Source of the DNA: CAWJFJ01 sp963800065
GTDB lineage: Bacteria; Actinomycetota; Acidimicrobiia; Acidimicrobiales; UBA8190
Direction of reading: 5' to 3'
DNA length: 64,000 nucleotides
Assembly (NCBI GenBank): GCA_963800065.1
Contig: CAWCZO010000003.1
Location: forward strand, 310,001-374,000
Below the pieces are notes generated by a model. The model was not told where the DNA came from and ran no database searches. It saw only the letters and a list, made by a program, of their open reading frames with translations. The position numbers were made by a program, and so were the translations under genes. This document shows, in pieces, positions 25,884 to 35,067 of this stretch (within the stretch, counting starts at the first letter, position 1; each line of letters begins with the position of its first letter).

Positions 25884-26656
25884 ATGGACCGCACCCGGAT
25901 CTCCTACGGTAAGCGTCGCGGCCAGGTGGGCGACCTATGGGTACCGCCGGGAAGAACCGGAGATCTTCCGTCGTCGTCCTCATCCACGGCGGGTTCTGGC
26001 GGTCCCAGTTCACGAAGGCCTTGATGGGGCGGTTGGCCCGCGCCGTCGTCGAGCGGGGGTGGGCGGCGTGGAACATCGAGTACCGGCGCGTCGGGCCGTT
26101 GGGCGGAGGCGGGGGATGGCCGCAGACGTTCGAGGACACCGCCGCCGCCATCGATCACGTGGCCTCGTTGCCCGGCACCGACGCCGGCCGGGTCGTGACC
26201 TGTGGCCATTCGGCCGGCGGAACGCTGGCCCTGTGGGCCGCCGGGCGCCATCGTCTTCCCTCGGGTTCCCCGGGGTCGTCGGTGAAGGTCACCGTGGGAG
26301 CGGCCCTGTCGCTGGCCGGTATCGCCGACCTCGGCGCCGCCGAGGCGGCCGGAGTGGGCGGCGATGCGGTGGCCAGGCTCCTCGGACCCAGCACCACGGC
26401 GGCACCCGACCGCCTGGCGGTGACCTCGCCGGCCGCCCTGCTGCCGCTCGGGGTGCCCCAGACGCTGATCCACGGTCTGCTGGACAGCGTGGTCCCCCCG
26501 ACCATGAGCGAGCGCTACGCCGACGAGGCCAGGGCGGCGGGGGACGACGCCCGCTACGTCGGCCTCCCGGGGATCGGTCACCGCGAGCTGATCGATCCCG
26601 ACGGTCCCGCCTGGGACGAGATCGCCACCAGCCAGGAGGACGCCTTCGCCCTGTGA
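25884..26656 (+). pseudogene. Alpha/beta hydrolase gene with frameshift near the 5' end
   Basis: The N-terminal part reads in one frame from ATG 25884 (ISYGKRRGQVGDLWVPPG, the usual opening of this hydrolase group), and the rest in a different frame from about 25970: SVVVLIHGGFWRSQF, nucleophile elbow VTCGHSAGGTLA, and C-terminal GLPGIGHREL with the likely catalytic histidine. The break falls in TCGTCGTCG triplets. Read through, it would encode about 257 residues. It may be a sequencing or assembly indel rather than real decay. If the downstream ATG at 25937 is used, a 239-residue protein lacking the first strand results. Confidence 0.7.
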
Positions 26657-27166
26657 GTGACCCGGCGCTTCGTTGTTGGGTTGTTGTCGCTCACGCCTGC
26701 CGGGATGACTGACGATGAATCGACCGTGAAGTCGCGGCGGTCGTCGGACACGACGTGGCGGGGCTGGGCCACACCGGGGGGCGGCGCCGGCACGCCGGTG
26801 AAGAGCACCCGGCTGGCATCGGAGGCCCAGGTGAAGAGTCGTCTGTTCCCCAAGACGCGCTCCTGGTTCGCCCTCGGGGCGCCGCTCGAATTGCTCAGCC
26901 CGCTGTCGGTCCTGCGTATTGTCGCCGGTCGACGACGACTTCTCGGCCTCCCCGGGCCGTCCCCATCCGATTACGTCCACGTGAACTCCGCCGGGCGGTC
27001 CTTGACCTTGAGGGTCGCACCGGAGATAATGATGACAAATACCACTGAATTGGTAGAAATTGACAGTCCAGAAGTTCCCGGTCCGTCGATCGCTTTCCGG
27101 GGTGCCCCCATGACACAGCCGGACGTACACGAGGGTTCCCGCCCCGGTGAAGGCGCCCCCGCCTGA
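26657..27166 (+). CDS. Possible hypothetical protein (169 codons)
   Basis: This frame runs from a GTG directly after the hydrolase stop to just before the sulfotransferase. In its middle (about 26750-26920) third codon positions are strongly G/C, as in true genes, but the last third is AT-richer (around 27020-27070) and no domain was recognised. The opposite strand is also open here. It may be a decayed gene or non-coding; I keep it at low confidence. Otherwise this 490 bp stretch holds nothing I can name. Confidence 0.25.
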   Translation: MTRRFVVGLLSLTPAGMTDDESTVKSRRSSDTTWRGWATPGGGAGTPVKSTRLASEAQVKSRLFPKTRSWFALGAPLELLSPLSVLRIVAGRRRLLGLPGPSPSDYVHVNSAGRSLTLRVAPEIMMTNTTELVEIDSPEVPGPSIAFRGAPMTQPDVHEGSRPGEGAPA

Positions 27167-28150
27167 GGATCGGACCGTGGCCCTCCCCGACTTCTTCGTC
27201 ATCGGCGCCCCCAAAGCCGGCACCACCGCGCTCCACAGCGCGCGCTGGCGCGCCATCCTCAGCTCTTCATGTCACCGGTCAAGGAGCCGAAGTTCTTCCT
27301 GTGCGAGGGACCCCCGCCGAACCAGGGGGGACCCGGGGACGCGCACAGCTACCGCGAGTGGATCTGGCGCCCCGACGACTACGAGCGGCTGTTCGCCGAC
27401 GCCCCCGCCGGGACCCTCCGGGGCGAGTCGACCCCCTTCTACCTGGCCGACCCGCCTGCGCTCGACCGGATCCACCGCCGGATCCCCGACGCCCACCTGA
27501 TCGCCATCCTGCGGGACCCCGTGGATCGCGCCTACTCGAACTGGGCCCATCTCTGGGCCGACGGCCTGGAGACGATCGAGAGCTTCACGTCGGCCTGCGC
27601 CGAGGAGGAGAGGCGAGTCGAGGCCGGCTGGGCACCGTTCTGGCGCTACCTCGAAACCGGACTCTACGGGCGCCAGCTCGCCCACCTCTACACGGTGTTC
27701 CCCCGTGAGCAGGTCCTGGTGCTCCGCTACAAATGGCTGGTGGAAGAGGCCCCCCGCACCCTCGACGCCGTCTGCCGCTTTCTCGGGGTGGACGAGGGCG
27801 TCCTCGATGGCGCGCCCGCCCAGAACGTCGGCACCTACGTGCCGCCGACGACGACCACGAGACTCCTCCAGGGTGCGATGCGCGGCGGCGCCGCCATCGG
27901 CCGGCTCTTTCCCCCCCAGCTCTGGCGCAAGGCGAGCATCCCCCTTTTGTGGATGATCCAGAGAACGCCGCAGCATCGACCCGAGTTGGCGCCCGAGGAC
28001 CGGGCCGACCTCATCGGGTACTTCTCCGACGACATCGCCCTGCTCGAGGAGCTGACCGGGTGGGACCTCGCCCAGTGGCGCAGCTACCGGGAGGGCGGGA
28101 CGTACTCCGTCCGCAGATCGTGGGCCCCGTCGAGGCGGCTCGCCTCGTAG
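27147..28150 (+). pseudogene. Sulfotransferase with a frameshift at the N-terminus
   Basis: The 5'-phosphosulfate loop DFFVIGAPKAGTTALHSA is encoded in one frame (GTG at 27147 or 27177) and the remainder, starting LARHPQLFMSPVKEPKFF, in another, with the break at a GCGCGC run (about 27238-27246). The 3'-phosphate-binding motif LRDPVDRAYSNW and C-terminal LTGWDLAQWR are intact. A full version would transfer sulfate from PAPS to a carbohydrate or small acceptor. A 2 nt CG expansion explains the shift. The 3' end overlaps the convergent gene by 67 bp. Confidence 0.75.
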
Positions 28151-28998
28151 TAGAGACGGACGCCGCCGTCGGGGAACGACACCGCGGAGAGGTAGCGCAG
28201 GGAACCACTGCCCCACGGCGACGCCGCCACCGGCCCCGGGCGCGGAAACAGGAGATCGGGGGAGGTGCCCACCGCCACGCCGGTACGCTCCTCGGCATTC
28301 TCCTCGGCCGTGGCCCGGCCGTCGTAGTAGGCCCGCCACTCGCCGTCCCCGGCCATCACGTGGGTGACGCGCGCCCCGCGGGCGTCCCATTGCCCGGGAG
28401 TCGGCCCCAGCGCGATGCCGTGGAGATCCCACTCGATCCCGTCGGTGCTCGAGCCGTAACGCGTCCACATCCGGTCGGTGTGGTCGGGCTCGTCGAGCGG
28501 GTGACAGCACAGCCACATGTGCCAGAGGCCGTCGTGCCAGAGGATGACGGGGTCCTTCACCCCGGTGAGTTCGTCTCCGGGCAGCACCGTCCGGGCCGAA
28601 CCGGGATCGAACCCGGTGGGATCAGACGCCTCCAGAACGTCGACTCTCCAGTGGAAGGTCCCCGGAGTGGCGCAACTCACGTAGATCCGCCACCCTCCGC
28701 CGGGGACGGCCACCAGGGCCGGACGCTCCAGGGACTCACACGCGAAATCCCTCCTGTCCAGCGTCACCAGGGTCTCGAACCTCTCGCCGTCGTCGGACCG
28801 GGCCACCACGTTGGCGAAGCCCCGGCCCTCGCCGAAAGGGCGCCGGAAGCGGTAACCGAGGTAGATGGCCCCGTCCGGGCCGAGAGCGGCGCTGGGCCCC
28901 CCGGCCCAGTGGCCGGGGCCGCTTCCCAGGGGTTCCCGGACGACGACGGCGGCACCCGGGTCGGGCACCGGGAGAAGGTCCGTCTCCTCGAGATTCAC
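28084..28998 (-). CDS. Five-bladed beta-propeller glycosidase-like protein
   Basis: The 304-residue protein has propeller features of GH43/GH130-type enzymes: GAIYLGYRFRRP, SLERPALVAVPGGGWRIYVSC, ELTGVKDPVILWHDGLWHMWLCC, and GEWRAYYDGRATAEEN. Acidic residues in VKDPVI and YYDGR could be catalytic or metal-binding, but I cannot assign an activity. No signal peptide is seen, so it is likely cytoplasmic. The start is uncertain (GTG at 28998 chosen; longer open frame to 29061). It is convergent with the sulfotransferase, sharing 67 bp. Confidence 0.6.
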   Translation of the reverse strand: MNLEETDLLPVPDPGAAVVVREPLGSGPGHWAGGPSAALGPDGAIYLGYRFRRPFGEGRGFANVVARSDDGERFETLVTLDRRDFACESLERPALVAVPGGGWRIYVSCATPGTFHWRVDVLEASDPTGFDPGSARTVLPGDELTGVKDPVILWHDGLWHMWLCCHPLDEPDHTDRMWTRYGSSTDGIEWDLHGIALGPTPGQWDARGARVTHVMAGDGEWRAYYDGRATAEENAEERTGVAVGTSPDLLFPRPGPVAASPWGSGSLRYLSAVSFPDGGVRLYYEASRLDGAHDLRTEYVPPSR

Positions 28999-29213
28999 GT
29001 CCAATCTGTCATCAACCTCGTGCCGGCGTCCGGTAGCCTGGGGTGGGAGCGGTGCCGCCAACTTAGATGGCTCCGGCCACGAAACGGTGCTTCCGCACCC
29101 ACGTCCAGGTCGTCTAGTGAACTCTCAGGCGGGACAAAGCGAATCCTCAGGAACTGTCGGTGTACTGGGGAGCAGATGATCGCACCAGTGCTCACGAACT
29201 CCTGAGGAGATCC

Positions 29214-30665
29214 ATGGACACCCCCGACCCCTCCGTTCCGGTCCCCGACGACCCGGCCTCCGCCCTGCCCCAGCCTCCGGCCACCCCCCCGGGCCCGCCC
29301 CACGACACCGGCCACCAGCCGTCCGCCCCCGTCGCCCTCGGTCCCGTCGCCGGCGGCTGGACGCCGCCTCCGCCCCCCCCGCCGACGCCCCCCGCCTCGG
29401 GCACCGCCACCGGCGGGGCGGCGTGGGGACCGATCTCCACCCCCTACGGGCTGGCCTGGGGTCCGGTGCCCATCCCGCCGGCTCCCGCCACCGCCCGCCG
29501 CCACCCCCTCCTGGTCCCCCTGATCGCCGCCGTCGTGGTGATCTCGCTGCTCGCCGGGGTGGGGCTCGGCTACGCCGTCCGCCGACCGGGTTCGACCTCG
29601 GTCAACGCCGCCGGCAACGGCGGCGCCCCGTCCTCGGGGGGTTCGGGTCTGTTCTTCCCGTCCGGGGGTTCGGGATCGACGACCACGCCGTCGGGCTCGG
29701 GTTCGTCGGGTCCGGCGGACGCCTCGTCGATCGCCTCCAAGGTCGATCCCGGACTGGTCGACATCGATGTGCAGCTCGGCTATCAACAGGAGTCGGCGGC
29801 GGGAACGGGCCAGGTCCTCACCTCCTCGGGGGAGGTCCTCACCAACAACCACGTCATCGACGAGGCCACCAGCATCTCGGCCACCGACATCGGGAACGGA
29901 CGGACCTACACGGCCTCCGTCGTCGGCTACGACCGCACCGGCGATCTCGCCGTCATCCAGCTCCACGGGGCCTCGGGACTGAGCACCGTCTCGATCGGGG
30001 ACTCGTCGAAGGTGACGGTGGGGGAGCCCATCGTGGCCATCGGCAACGCCGGGGGAACGGGCGGAACACCCAGCGTGGCGCCCGGATCGGTGACGACGCT
30101 CAACCAGGCCATCACCGCCAGCGACGACGACGGCAGCAACGCCGAGACCTTGACCGGTCTCATCGAGGTGAACGCCAACGTCCAGCCCGGTGACTCCGGC
30201 GGTCCGCTGGTCGACAGCGCCGGTGACGTGGTCGGGATCGACACCGCCGCATCGCAGGCCTCGTTCTCTTCGACGGCAGACGAGGGTTTCGCCATTCCGA
30301 TCAACCAGGCCATCTCGATCGCCAAGCAGATCGAAGCGGGGAAGAATTCGTCCACCGTCCACGTCGGACCCACCGCCCTTCTCGGCGTGCAGGTCCAGCC
30401 GTCGGGCAGCGACACCTTCGGTGGAAGCTCCGTGGCCGGGGCGGAGGTGGCCGCGGTGGCCCCCGGCTCACCGGCCGAATCGGCCGGACTCGTCATGGGA
30501 GACGTCATCACCTCGGCCGGCGGCCAGACGGTGAGCGGACCGACGGCGCTCTCGTCGGTCATAGGCGCCCACCGCCCCGGTGATTCCATCCAGGTCGTCT
30601 GGGTGGACGCCGACGGCAATCAGCACAGCGCCACGGTCACCCTGGCCAGCGGTCCCGCCACCTGA
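29214..30665 (+). CDS. HtrA/DegP-like membrane-anchored serine protease with PDZ domain
   Basis: The 483-residue protein has a proline-rich cytoplasmic N-terminus (residues 1-95), one membrane helix (LLVPLIAAVVVISLLAGVGL), a glycine/serine linker, an S1C trypsin-like domain with the triad His in VLTNNHVI, Asp in TGDLAVIQL and Ser in QPGDSGGPLVD, and a C-terminal PDZ domain (GAEVAAVAPGSPAESAGL). It is predicted to face outward and act in envelope protein quality control. ATG 29214 is supported by GAGGAGA upstream. Confidence 0.93.
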   Translation: MDTPDPSVPVPDDPASALPQPPATPPGPPHDTGHQPSAPVALGPVAGGWTPPPPPPPTPPASGTATGGAAWGPISTPYGLAWGPVPIPPAPATARRHPLLVPLIAAVVVISLLAGVGLGYAVRRPGSTSVNAAGNGGAPSSGGSGLFFPSGGSGSTTTPSGSGSSGPADASSIASKVDPGLVDIDVQLGYQQESAAGTGQVLTSSGEVLTNNHVIDEATSISATDIGNGRTYTASVVGYDRTGDLAVIQLHGASGLSTVSIGDSSKVTVGEPIVAIGNAGGTGGTPSVAPGSVTTLNQAITASDDDGSNAETLTGLIEVNANVQPGDSGGPLVDSAGDVVGIDTAASQASFSSTADEGFAIPINQAISIAKQIEAGKNSSTVHVGPTALLGVQVQPSGSDTFGGSSVAGAEVAAVAPGSPAESAGLVMGDVITSAGGQTVSGPTALSSVIGAHRPGDSIQVVWVDADGNQHSATVTLASGPAT

Positions 30666-30738
30666 CCCGACGAACACGCCTACCATGGCCCCGGCCCGGA
30701 GGAACCCCGGTGCCGGGCGGGACGAGGGCGGGCAATCG

Positions 30739-31047
30739 ATGGCTGAGTACAAGGTGGTCTGCGTCGAGCGGACGCCGGCAGGCGGTCACCAACACATCAC
30801 CGGAGTCGGTGTCGTGCGCGGCACCAAGGCGCTCGAGCAGAAGTCGGTCAAAGACGTCCGCCGGGCCATCAAGACCAAGGAGCACACCTTCTACACGGTC
30901 GACCCCGTGACCGGCGCCAAGGTGCCGGTGAAGCGTCACAAGTGCTGTGGCGAGAAGACGATCTGTTCGATGACCGACGACACCAAGGCCGACAACCTGG
31001 CCGCCCTCAGCTCCTGTAACCGGCTGACGTGGTACATGGCCCGGTAG
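30739..31047 (+). CDS. DUF3892 family protein with cysteine-containing tail
   Basis: The 102-residue protein has a DUF3892-like core: YKVVCVERTPAGGHQHITGV, VKDVRRAIKTKEHTFYTVDP. The C-terminal extension KRHKCCGEKTICSMT, ending in SSCNRLTWYMAR, contains four cysteines and is not typical of the short DUF3892 core, so it could be a metal site. Function of the family is unknown. Its stop lies 1 bp from the stop of the convergent zinc-ribbon gene. Confidence 0.7.
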   Translation: MAEYKVVCVERTPAGGHQHITGVGVVRGTKALEQKSVKDVRRAIKTKEHTFYTVDPVTGAKVPVKRHKCCGEKTICSMTDDTKADNLAALSSCNRLTWYMAR

Positions 31048-31048
31048 A

Positions 31049-31570
31049 TCACCGGCGCCAGGGGGTCCACGACGCACTGATCCAGGCCCGCTGGCCGCAC
31101 GCCGGACACTTCATGAGGCTCGTGTATCCGCGCCCGGGACGCCAGAACCACAACGGCAGGTGGAGAACCATGTACTTGAGAATGTCGACGTCGGTGTGGG
31201 TGCCGCACTTCGAACACGACAGGCTGATCGGCCCACCGTCACCACGGTCCGGGGGCGGTGGTGACGGCGTGGTCACCGCCTTGCGGGCCACCTTGGGCGC
31301 GGCCACCTTGGGGGTCGTGGTCTTGGTCTTGGCCACCGACGCCCGCTGAGGGCGAGAGGCGCGGAGGGGCTGCGGCCTCTCGCTCAACTGCGGTCGCGGT
31401 CTCCCGTTGCGCCGGGGTCCGTCGGCGGGGGCCGCCGTCCCGGCCGCTGAGAACAGGGCGTGCCGTCCGGGTAGCACACGCTTCTCCGGTCGGCGCGGCC
31501 CGGCTTCGTGGCGTTCGGCGGGGGCCCAGAACAGAGCGCGCTTGCCGAGCGGGTCGGGGGCGTCAGCCAC
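31049..31570 (-). CDS. Zinc-ribbon protein with long basic disordered N-terminus
   Basis: The 173-residue protein has a low-complexity, Arg/Pro/Ala-rich N-terminal two thirds and a C-terminal zinc ribbon with CSKCGTHTD and KCPACGQRAW knuckles separated by about 28 residues. The aromatic segment VLHLPLWFWRPGR lies between. No function is known. It sits 33 bp downstream of the parA-like gene on the same strand and could be co-transcribed. Confidence 0.65.
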   Translation of the reverse strand: MADAPDPLGKRALFWAPAERHEAGPRRPEKRVLPGRHALFSAAGTAAPADGPRRNGRPRPQLSERPQPLRASRPQRASVAKTKTTTPKVAAPKVARKAVTTPSPPPPDRGDGGPISLSCSKCGTHTDVDILKYMVLHLPLWFWRPGRGYTSLMKCPACGQRAWISASWTPWRR

Positions 31571-31603
31571 GGCGTCCCTCCCGCTCCGGTCGGCCCCTCC
31601 CGA

Positions 31604-32422
31604 TCAGCCGACCAGGCATCGGTCGGCCTCGAGTTCGCGGGCCAAGGCGCGGTACGCCTCGGCCCCGGCCGACATCGGTGCGTGCTGGAGGATGCAGCGC
31701 CCGAACTCCGGCGCTTCGGCGAAGCGTACGGATTTGCGGACCGGCGGTTCGAGGACCTCCAGCCCGTAACGTTCCTTCACGTCGGCGAGGACGACCCGAC
31801 CGTGACTGGTCCTCTCGTCGTACAGGGTGTTGATGATCCCGCGCACCCGGAGGTCGGCGTTGGCGAACATCCGCACGTCATCGATCATCTCGAGAAGCTG
31901 GCCCACTCCCCGGTTGCACAGGGTCTCGCACTGTAGCGGTATGACCACCTCGTCGGCGGCGCACAGGCCGTTGATGGACAGGATCCCGAGTGACGGCGGA
32001 CAGTCGATCAGCATCATGTCGTACTCGTGGGTCAGACCCTTCAGGGCCCGGCGCAGGACGTGCTCACGCGACGTCCGGGTCAGGAGATGGACCTCGGTGC
32101 TGGCCAGGTCGATGGTGGCTGGCAGGATGTCGAGACCGTCGATCCCACCGACGCGGTAACGGGCATCGGCGGCCTTCATCGTCCGCATGAAGACATCGTG
32201 GATCGACGCCGGCAGGGTACCGGGGTCCAGCCCGGTCGAGTAGGTCAGGCAGGCCTGGGGGTCGAGGTCGACGAGCAGGACACGGAATCCGGATTCGGCC
32301 CAGGCATATCCCAGGGAGTGGACGGTCGTCGTCTTGGCGACTCCACCTTTCTGGTTAGCCACGGCCACCACACGTGCCACGCGCCGCAGTCTAGGCACGC
32401 CCGACGCTGACGGACGTGTCAT
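31604..32422 (-). CDS. ParA/MinD-family ATPase
   Basis: The 272-residue protein has the deviant Walker A ANQKGGVAKTTT, Walker A' LLVDLDPQ and Walker B MMLIDCPPSLG, plus the conserved EVVIPLQCE and RTSHGRVVL segments. It resembles stand-alone chromosomal ParA/Soj-type ATPases of actinobacteria. No parB partner lies next to it and no parS site was recognised, so it is probably not the main segregation parA. The start is uncertain: GTG codons at 32380 and 32371 are alternatives that place the Walker motif closer to the N-terminus. Confidence 0.85.
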   Translation of the reverse strand: MTRPSASGVPRLRRVARVVAVANQKGGVAKTTTVHSLGYAWAESGFRVLLVDLDPQACLTYSTGLDPGTLPASIHDVFMRTMKAADARYRVGGIDGLDILPATIDLASTEVHLLTRTSREHVLRRALKGLTHEYDMMLIDCPPSLGILSINGLCAADEVVIPLQCETLCNRGVGQLLEMIDDVRMFANADLRVRGIINTLYDERTSHGRVVLADVKERYGLEVLEPPVRKSVRFAEAPEFGRCILQHAPMSAGAEAYRALARELEADRCLVG

Positions 32423-32683
32423 TTCGGCCGCTTCGTCCCTCTCGTCCCCCGAGGGCGGCGGAGGCGGCCGGGCTGATCACCGCCCCACCCCGCCGACCTC
32501 TCACACCGTGACCGTCGACCTGCCCCTTGTCCTTCCCCCCACCACTGTCCGTGCGTCTGACATCGCGTGCTCACGACAACGACCGGCGTCGAAAACTTTT
32601 CCGATTCCTTGTCGATCCGCCTCTGCCGTCTCCGTCATCTCAGTGACCGGGCCATCACCGTGCCCGGACGGAGAGAGGTCGTC

Positions 32684-33346
32684 ATGAAGACAGACGTGGT
32701 CTGGGGCCACATCCATACCCAGAGGGTGGAGATGGTCGACACCCTGGCCGGCCTCCCCGAGGAGGCGTGGGCGGCCCCGTCATTGTGCACGGGCTGGTCG
32801 GTCCAGGAGACGGCCGCCCATATCCTCGCCGCCGCCGAACAGACCCCGGGGAACTTCTACAAGGAGCTGGCCGCCGCCCGCTTCCGGTTCGACGTCTTCA
32901 CCGATCGGGCCGCCCGGCGCCTCGGTGCCCTCGGGCCGGAGGCCCTGATGGCGCGCCTCCGGGCGCGGACGACGACCACGAACCACCCACCGGCTCCGGT
33001 GGTGGCCATGCTGGGGGAGATCGTCGTCCACGGCGAGGACATCCGTCGGCCCCTGGGTCTGTCCCACCGGACACCCGAGGATGCCCTCGTGGCCCTGGCC
33101 GATTCCTACAAGAAGTCGAACCTCCTCATCGGGGCGAAGAGGCGGATCTCCGGCCTCCGGCTCCGGGCGTCGGACGCCGAGTGGACCACCGGCGACGGCC
33201 CCGAGGTCACAGGTCCCCTGGCCTCTCTGATCCTGGCCATGGCCGGACGACGGGTCGCCGTCGCCGATCTCACCGGTGAGGGTCTTCCCACTTTCGGCAC
33301 CCGGGTCCTGACCGGTCTCAGTCCCGGCCGACCCCCTCGCCCGTGA
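32684..33346 (+). CDS. DinB-fold maleylpyruvate isomerase family protein
   Basis: The 220-residue protein belongs to the actinobacterial mycothiol-dependent/DinB-fold group: SLCTGWSVQETAAHILAAAE near residue 30 and GEIVVHGEDIRRPLG near residue 110 supply the metal-ligand histidines. Unlike the 15.9 kb relative it lacks a clear SCP2 tail, and ends in a basic region. ATG 32684 has GAGAGAGG upstream. It converges with the ECF42 sigma gene with about 29 bp overlap. Confidence 0.8.
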   Translation: MKTDVVWGHIHTQRVEMVDTLAGLPEEAWAAPSLCTGWSVQETAAHILAAAEQTPGNFYKELAAARFRFDVFTDRAARRLGALGPEALMARLRARTTTTNHPPAPVVAMLGEIVVHGEDIRRPLGLSHRTPEDALVALADSYKKSNLLIGAKRRISGLRLRASDAEWTTGDGPEVTGPLASLILAMAGRRVAVADLTGEGLPTFGTRVLTGLSPGRPPRP

Positions 33347-34577
33347 CCGGGGTCGTCTCCGCCAGCTCCTCCAGACGTCGATCGAGGAAGCCTCGTTCCG
33401 CCGCGTTCTCGGTCCGCCGGCGGGCGTCGCGGTAGACGGCGGCCGCCTCCTCCTGACGCCCGGCCCGTCTGAGCAGATCGGCCCGGGTCGAGTGGTAGAG
33501 GTGGTAGTCGTCCAAGGTCCCGGCCATCTCCGGGTCCTCGAGGAGGGCCAGGCCGACGTCCGGGCCTCTCGCCATGGCCACGGCGACGGCCCGATTGAGC
33601 CGCACGACCGCTGTCGGCTCCCACTCGAGGAGGCGGTCGTAGAGCCGCACGATCGTGTCCCAGTCGGTCTCCTCGGCCCGCCCCGCGGCGGTGTGGACGC
33701 CGGCGATGGCGGCCTTCAGCTGATACGGACCGGGTCGGGCCAACCGCTGGGCGCGGCCCAGGAGGTCACGGCCGGCGGTCACCTGGCCGGCGTCCCAGCG
33801 CCCCCGGTCCTGTTCCTCCAGGGTGAGCGGCCGGCCGCGGTCGTCGGTGCGAGCCTTCCGGCGGGAATCCTGGAACAGCACAAGGGCGGCGAGCCCCAGG
33901 GGCTCGGGCTCGTCGGGAAGCAGCTCGGCCACCAGCCCGGCCAGGCGCACCCCTTCGTCGCACAGGTCCACCCGGACGAGCTCCGCTCCACTCGAGGCCA
34001 AATACCCGGCGTTGAAGATGAGGTAGACGACGGCGAGCACGGCACCGAGTCGCTCGGGGAACTCCTCGGGCGAGGGGATCCGGTAGGGGATTCCCGCGTC
34101 GCGGATCTTTCGCTTGGCCCGGACGATCCGTTGGGCCAACGTGGACTCGGCGACCAGAAATGCCCGGGCCACCTCGTCGGTGGTCAGACCGCCCAGCGAC
34201 CGCAGGGTCAGCGCCACCTGGGCGTCGAGCGCCAGAGCAGGGTGGCAGCAGGTGAAGATCAGTCGCAGCCGGTCGTCGGAGATCGGCCCCGGGGAGTCCC
34301 CCGCGTCCCAGGCGATGGCCAGCTCCCCCCAGGCCCGGTGGCGCCGCTCGGCCGAGGCGGACCGCCGGAGGCGGTCGATCGCCTTCCGGCGCGCCGTGGT
34401 GACGAGCCAGCCCGCCGGATTGCTGGGAATGCCCGTGGACGCCCATGCCGCCGCGGCGGCCACGAAGGCATCCTGGACGGCATCCTCGGCCAGGTCGAAG
34501 TCCTTCACCACGGCGATCAGCCGGGCCAGGACGCGCCCGCGCTCGTTCCGGTAGACGAGGTCGAGCGCCTCGTCCAC
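33318..34577 (-). CDS. ECF42-type RNA polymerase sigma factor
   Basis: The 419-residue protein joins sigma-70 region 2 (AEDAVQDAFVAAAAAW), region 4 (LTTDEVARAFLVAESTLAQRIVRAKRKI) and a long C-terminal helical extension with TPR-like repeats (AAIAGVHTAAGR, VVRLNRAVAVA), the layout of ECF42 sigma factors. Such factors lack an anti-sigma and are genetically linked to DGPF proteins, as here. The GTG at 34577 is the closest start to the conserved region; upstream sequence overlaps the DGPF gene in another frame. Confidence 0.9.
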   Translation of the reverse strand: MDEALDLVYRNERGRVLARLIAVVKDFDLAEDAVQDAFVAAAAAWASTGIPSNPAGWLVTTARRKAIDRLRRSASAERRHRAWGELAIAWDAGDSPGPISDDRLRLIFTCCHPALALDAQVALTLRSLGGLTTDEVARAFLVAESTLAQRIVRAKRKIRDAGIPYRIPSPEEFPERLGAVLAVVYLIFNAGYLASSGAELVRVDLCDEGVRLAGLVAELLPDEPEPLGLAALVLFQDSRRKARTDDRGRPLTLEEQDRGRWDAGQVTAGRDLLGRAQRLARPGPYQLKAAIAGVHTAAGRAEETDWDTIVRLYDRLLEWEPTAVVRLNRAVAVAMARGPDVGLALLEDPEMAGTLDDYHLYHSTRADLLRRAGRQEEAAAVYRDARRRTENAAERGFLDRRLEELAETTPVTGEGVGRD

Positions 34578-34612
34578 CGAACCGGCGCCCGGCGGTTCGA
34601 GGAGTCCCAGAT

Positions 34613-34960
34613 CTACATCTCCGCCACGGGACGGACCTCGACGGAACCGAACTCGGCCGAGGGCACCATGGCGGCGGCGGCGAGAGCCTGGTCGAGATCG
34701 TCGCAGTCGATGATGAAGTAACCCGACATCCACTCCTTGGTCTCGGCGAACGGTCCGTCCACCGTGAGGGTCTCGCCATTTCGCACCCGGATCGTGGTGG
34801 CGGTACTCGGGTCGTTCAGCGGATCACCGCTGAAGGGACGACCACGGGAGGCCAGCTGCTCGCCGAAGGCCACATAGCCGGCCATGAGCTCGTCCCATCC
34901 CGGGTCTCCCGGCACGGGATGGAGCTCGGGGTCGTTGTGAATGATCAGCATGTAGCGCAT
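34613..34960 (-). CDS. DGPF/YCII-domain protein (ECF42 partner)
   Basis: The 115-residue protein starts MRYMLIIHNDPE and contains the hallmark VDGPFAETKEWMSGYFII, the DGPF motif of the YCII superfamily. The ATG at 34960 is preceded by GGAGGA. The sigma factor starts 35 bp downstream. DGPF proteins are known targets and partners of ECF42 sigma factors; their biochemical role is unclear. Confidence 0.9.
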   Translation of the reverse strand: MRYMLIIHNDPELHPVPGDPGWDELMAGYVAFGEQLASRGRPFSGDPLNDPSTATTIRVRNGETLTVDGPFAETKEWMSGYFIIDCDDLDQALAAAAMVPSAEFGSVEVRPVAEM

Positions 34961-35067
34961 CGTGTCCTCCGTCGTCGGGTAGGCGGGCTCTCCACCTGCC
35001 CTAGTGACGCCGCCCACCCCTTCCCGTCGACAGGTCCGGGAAGAAATCACCCAACGACCGGCAAGGC

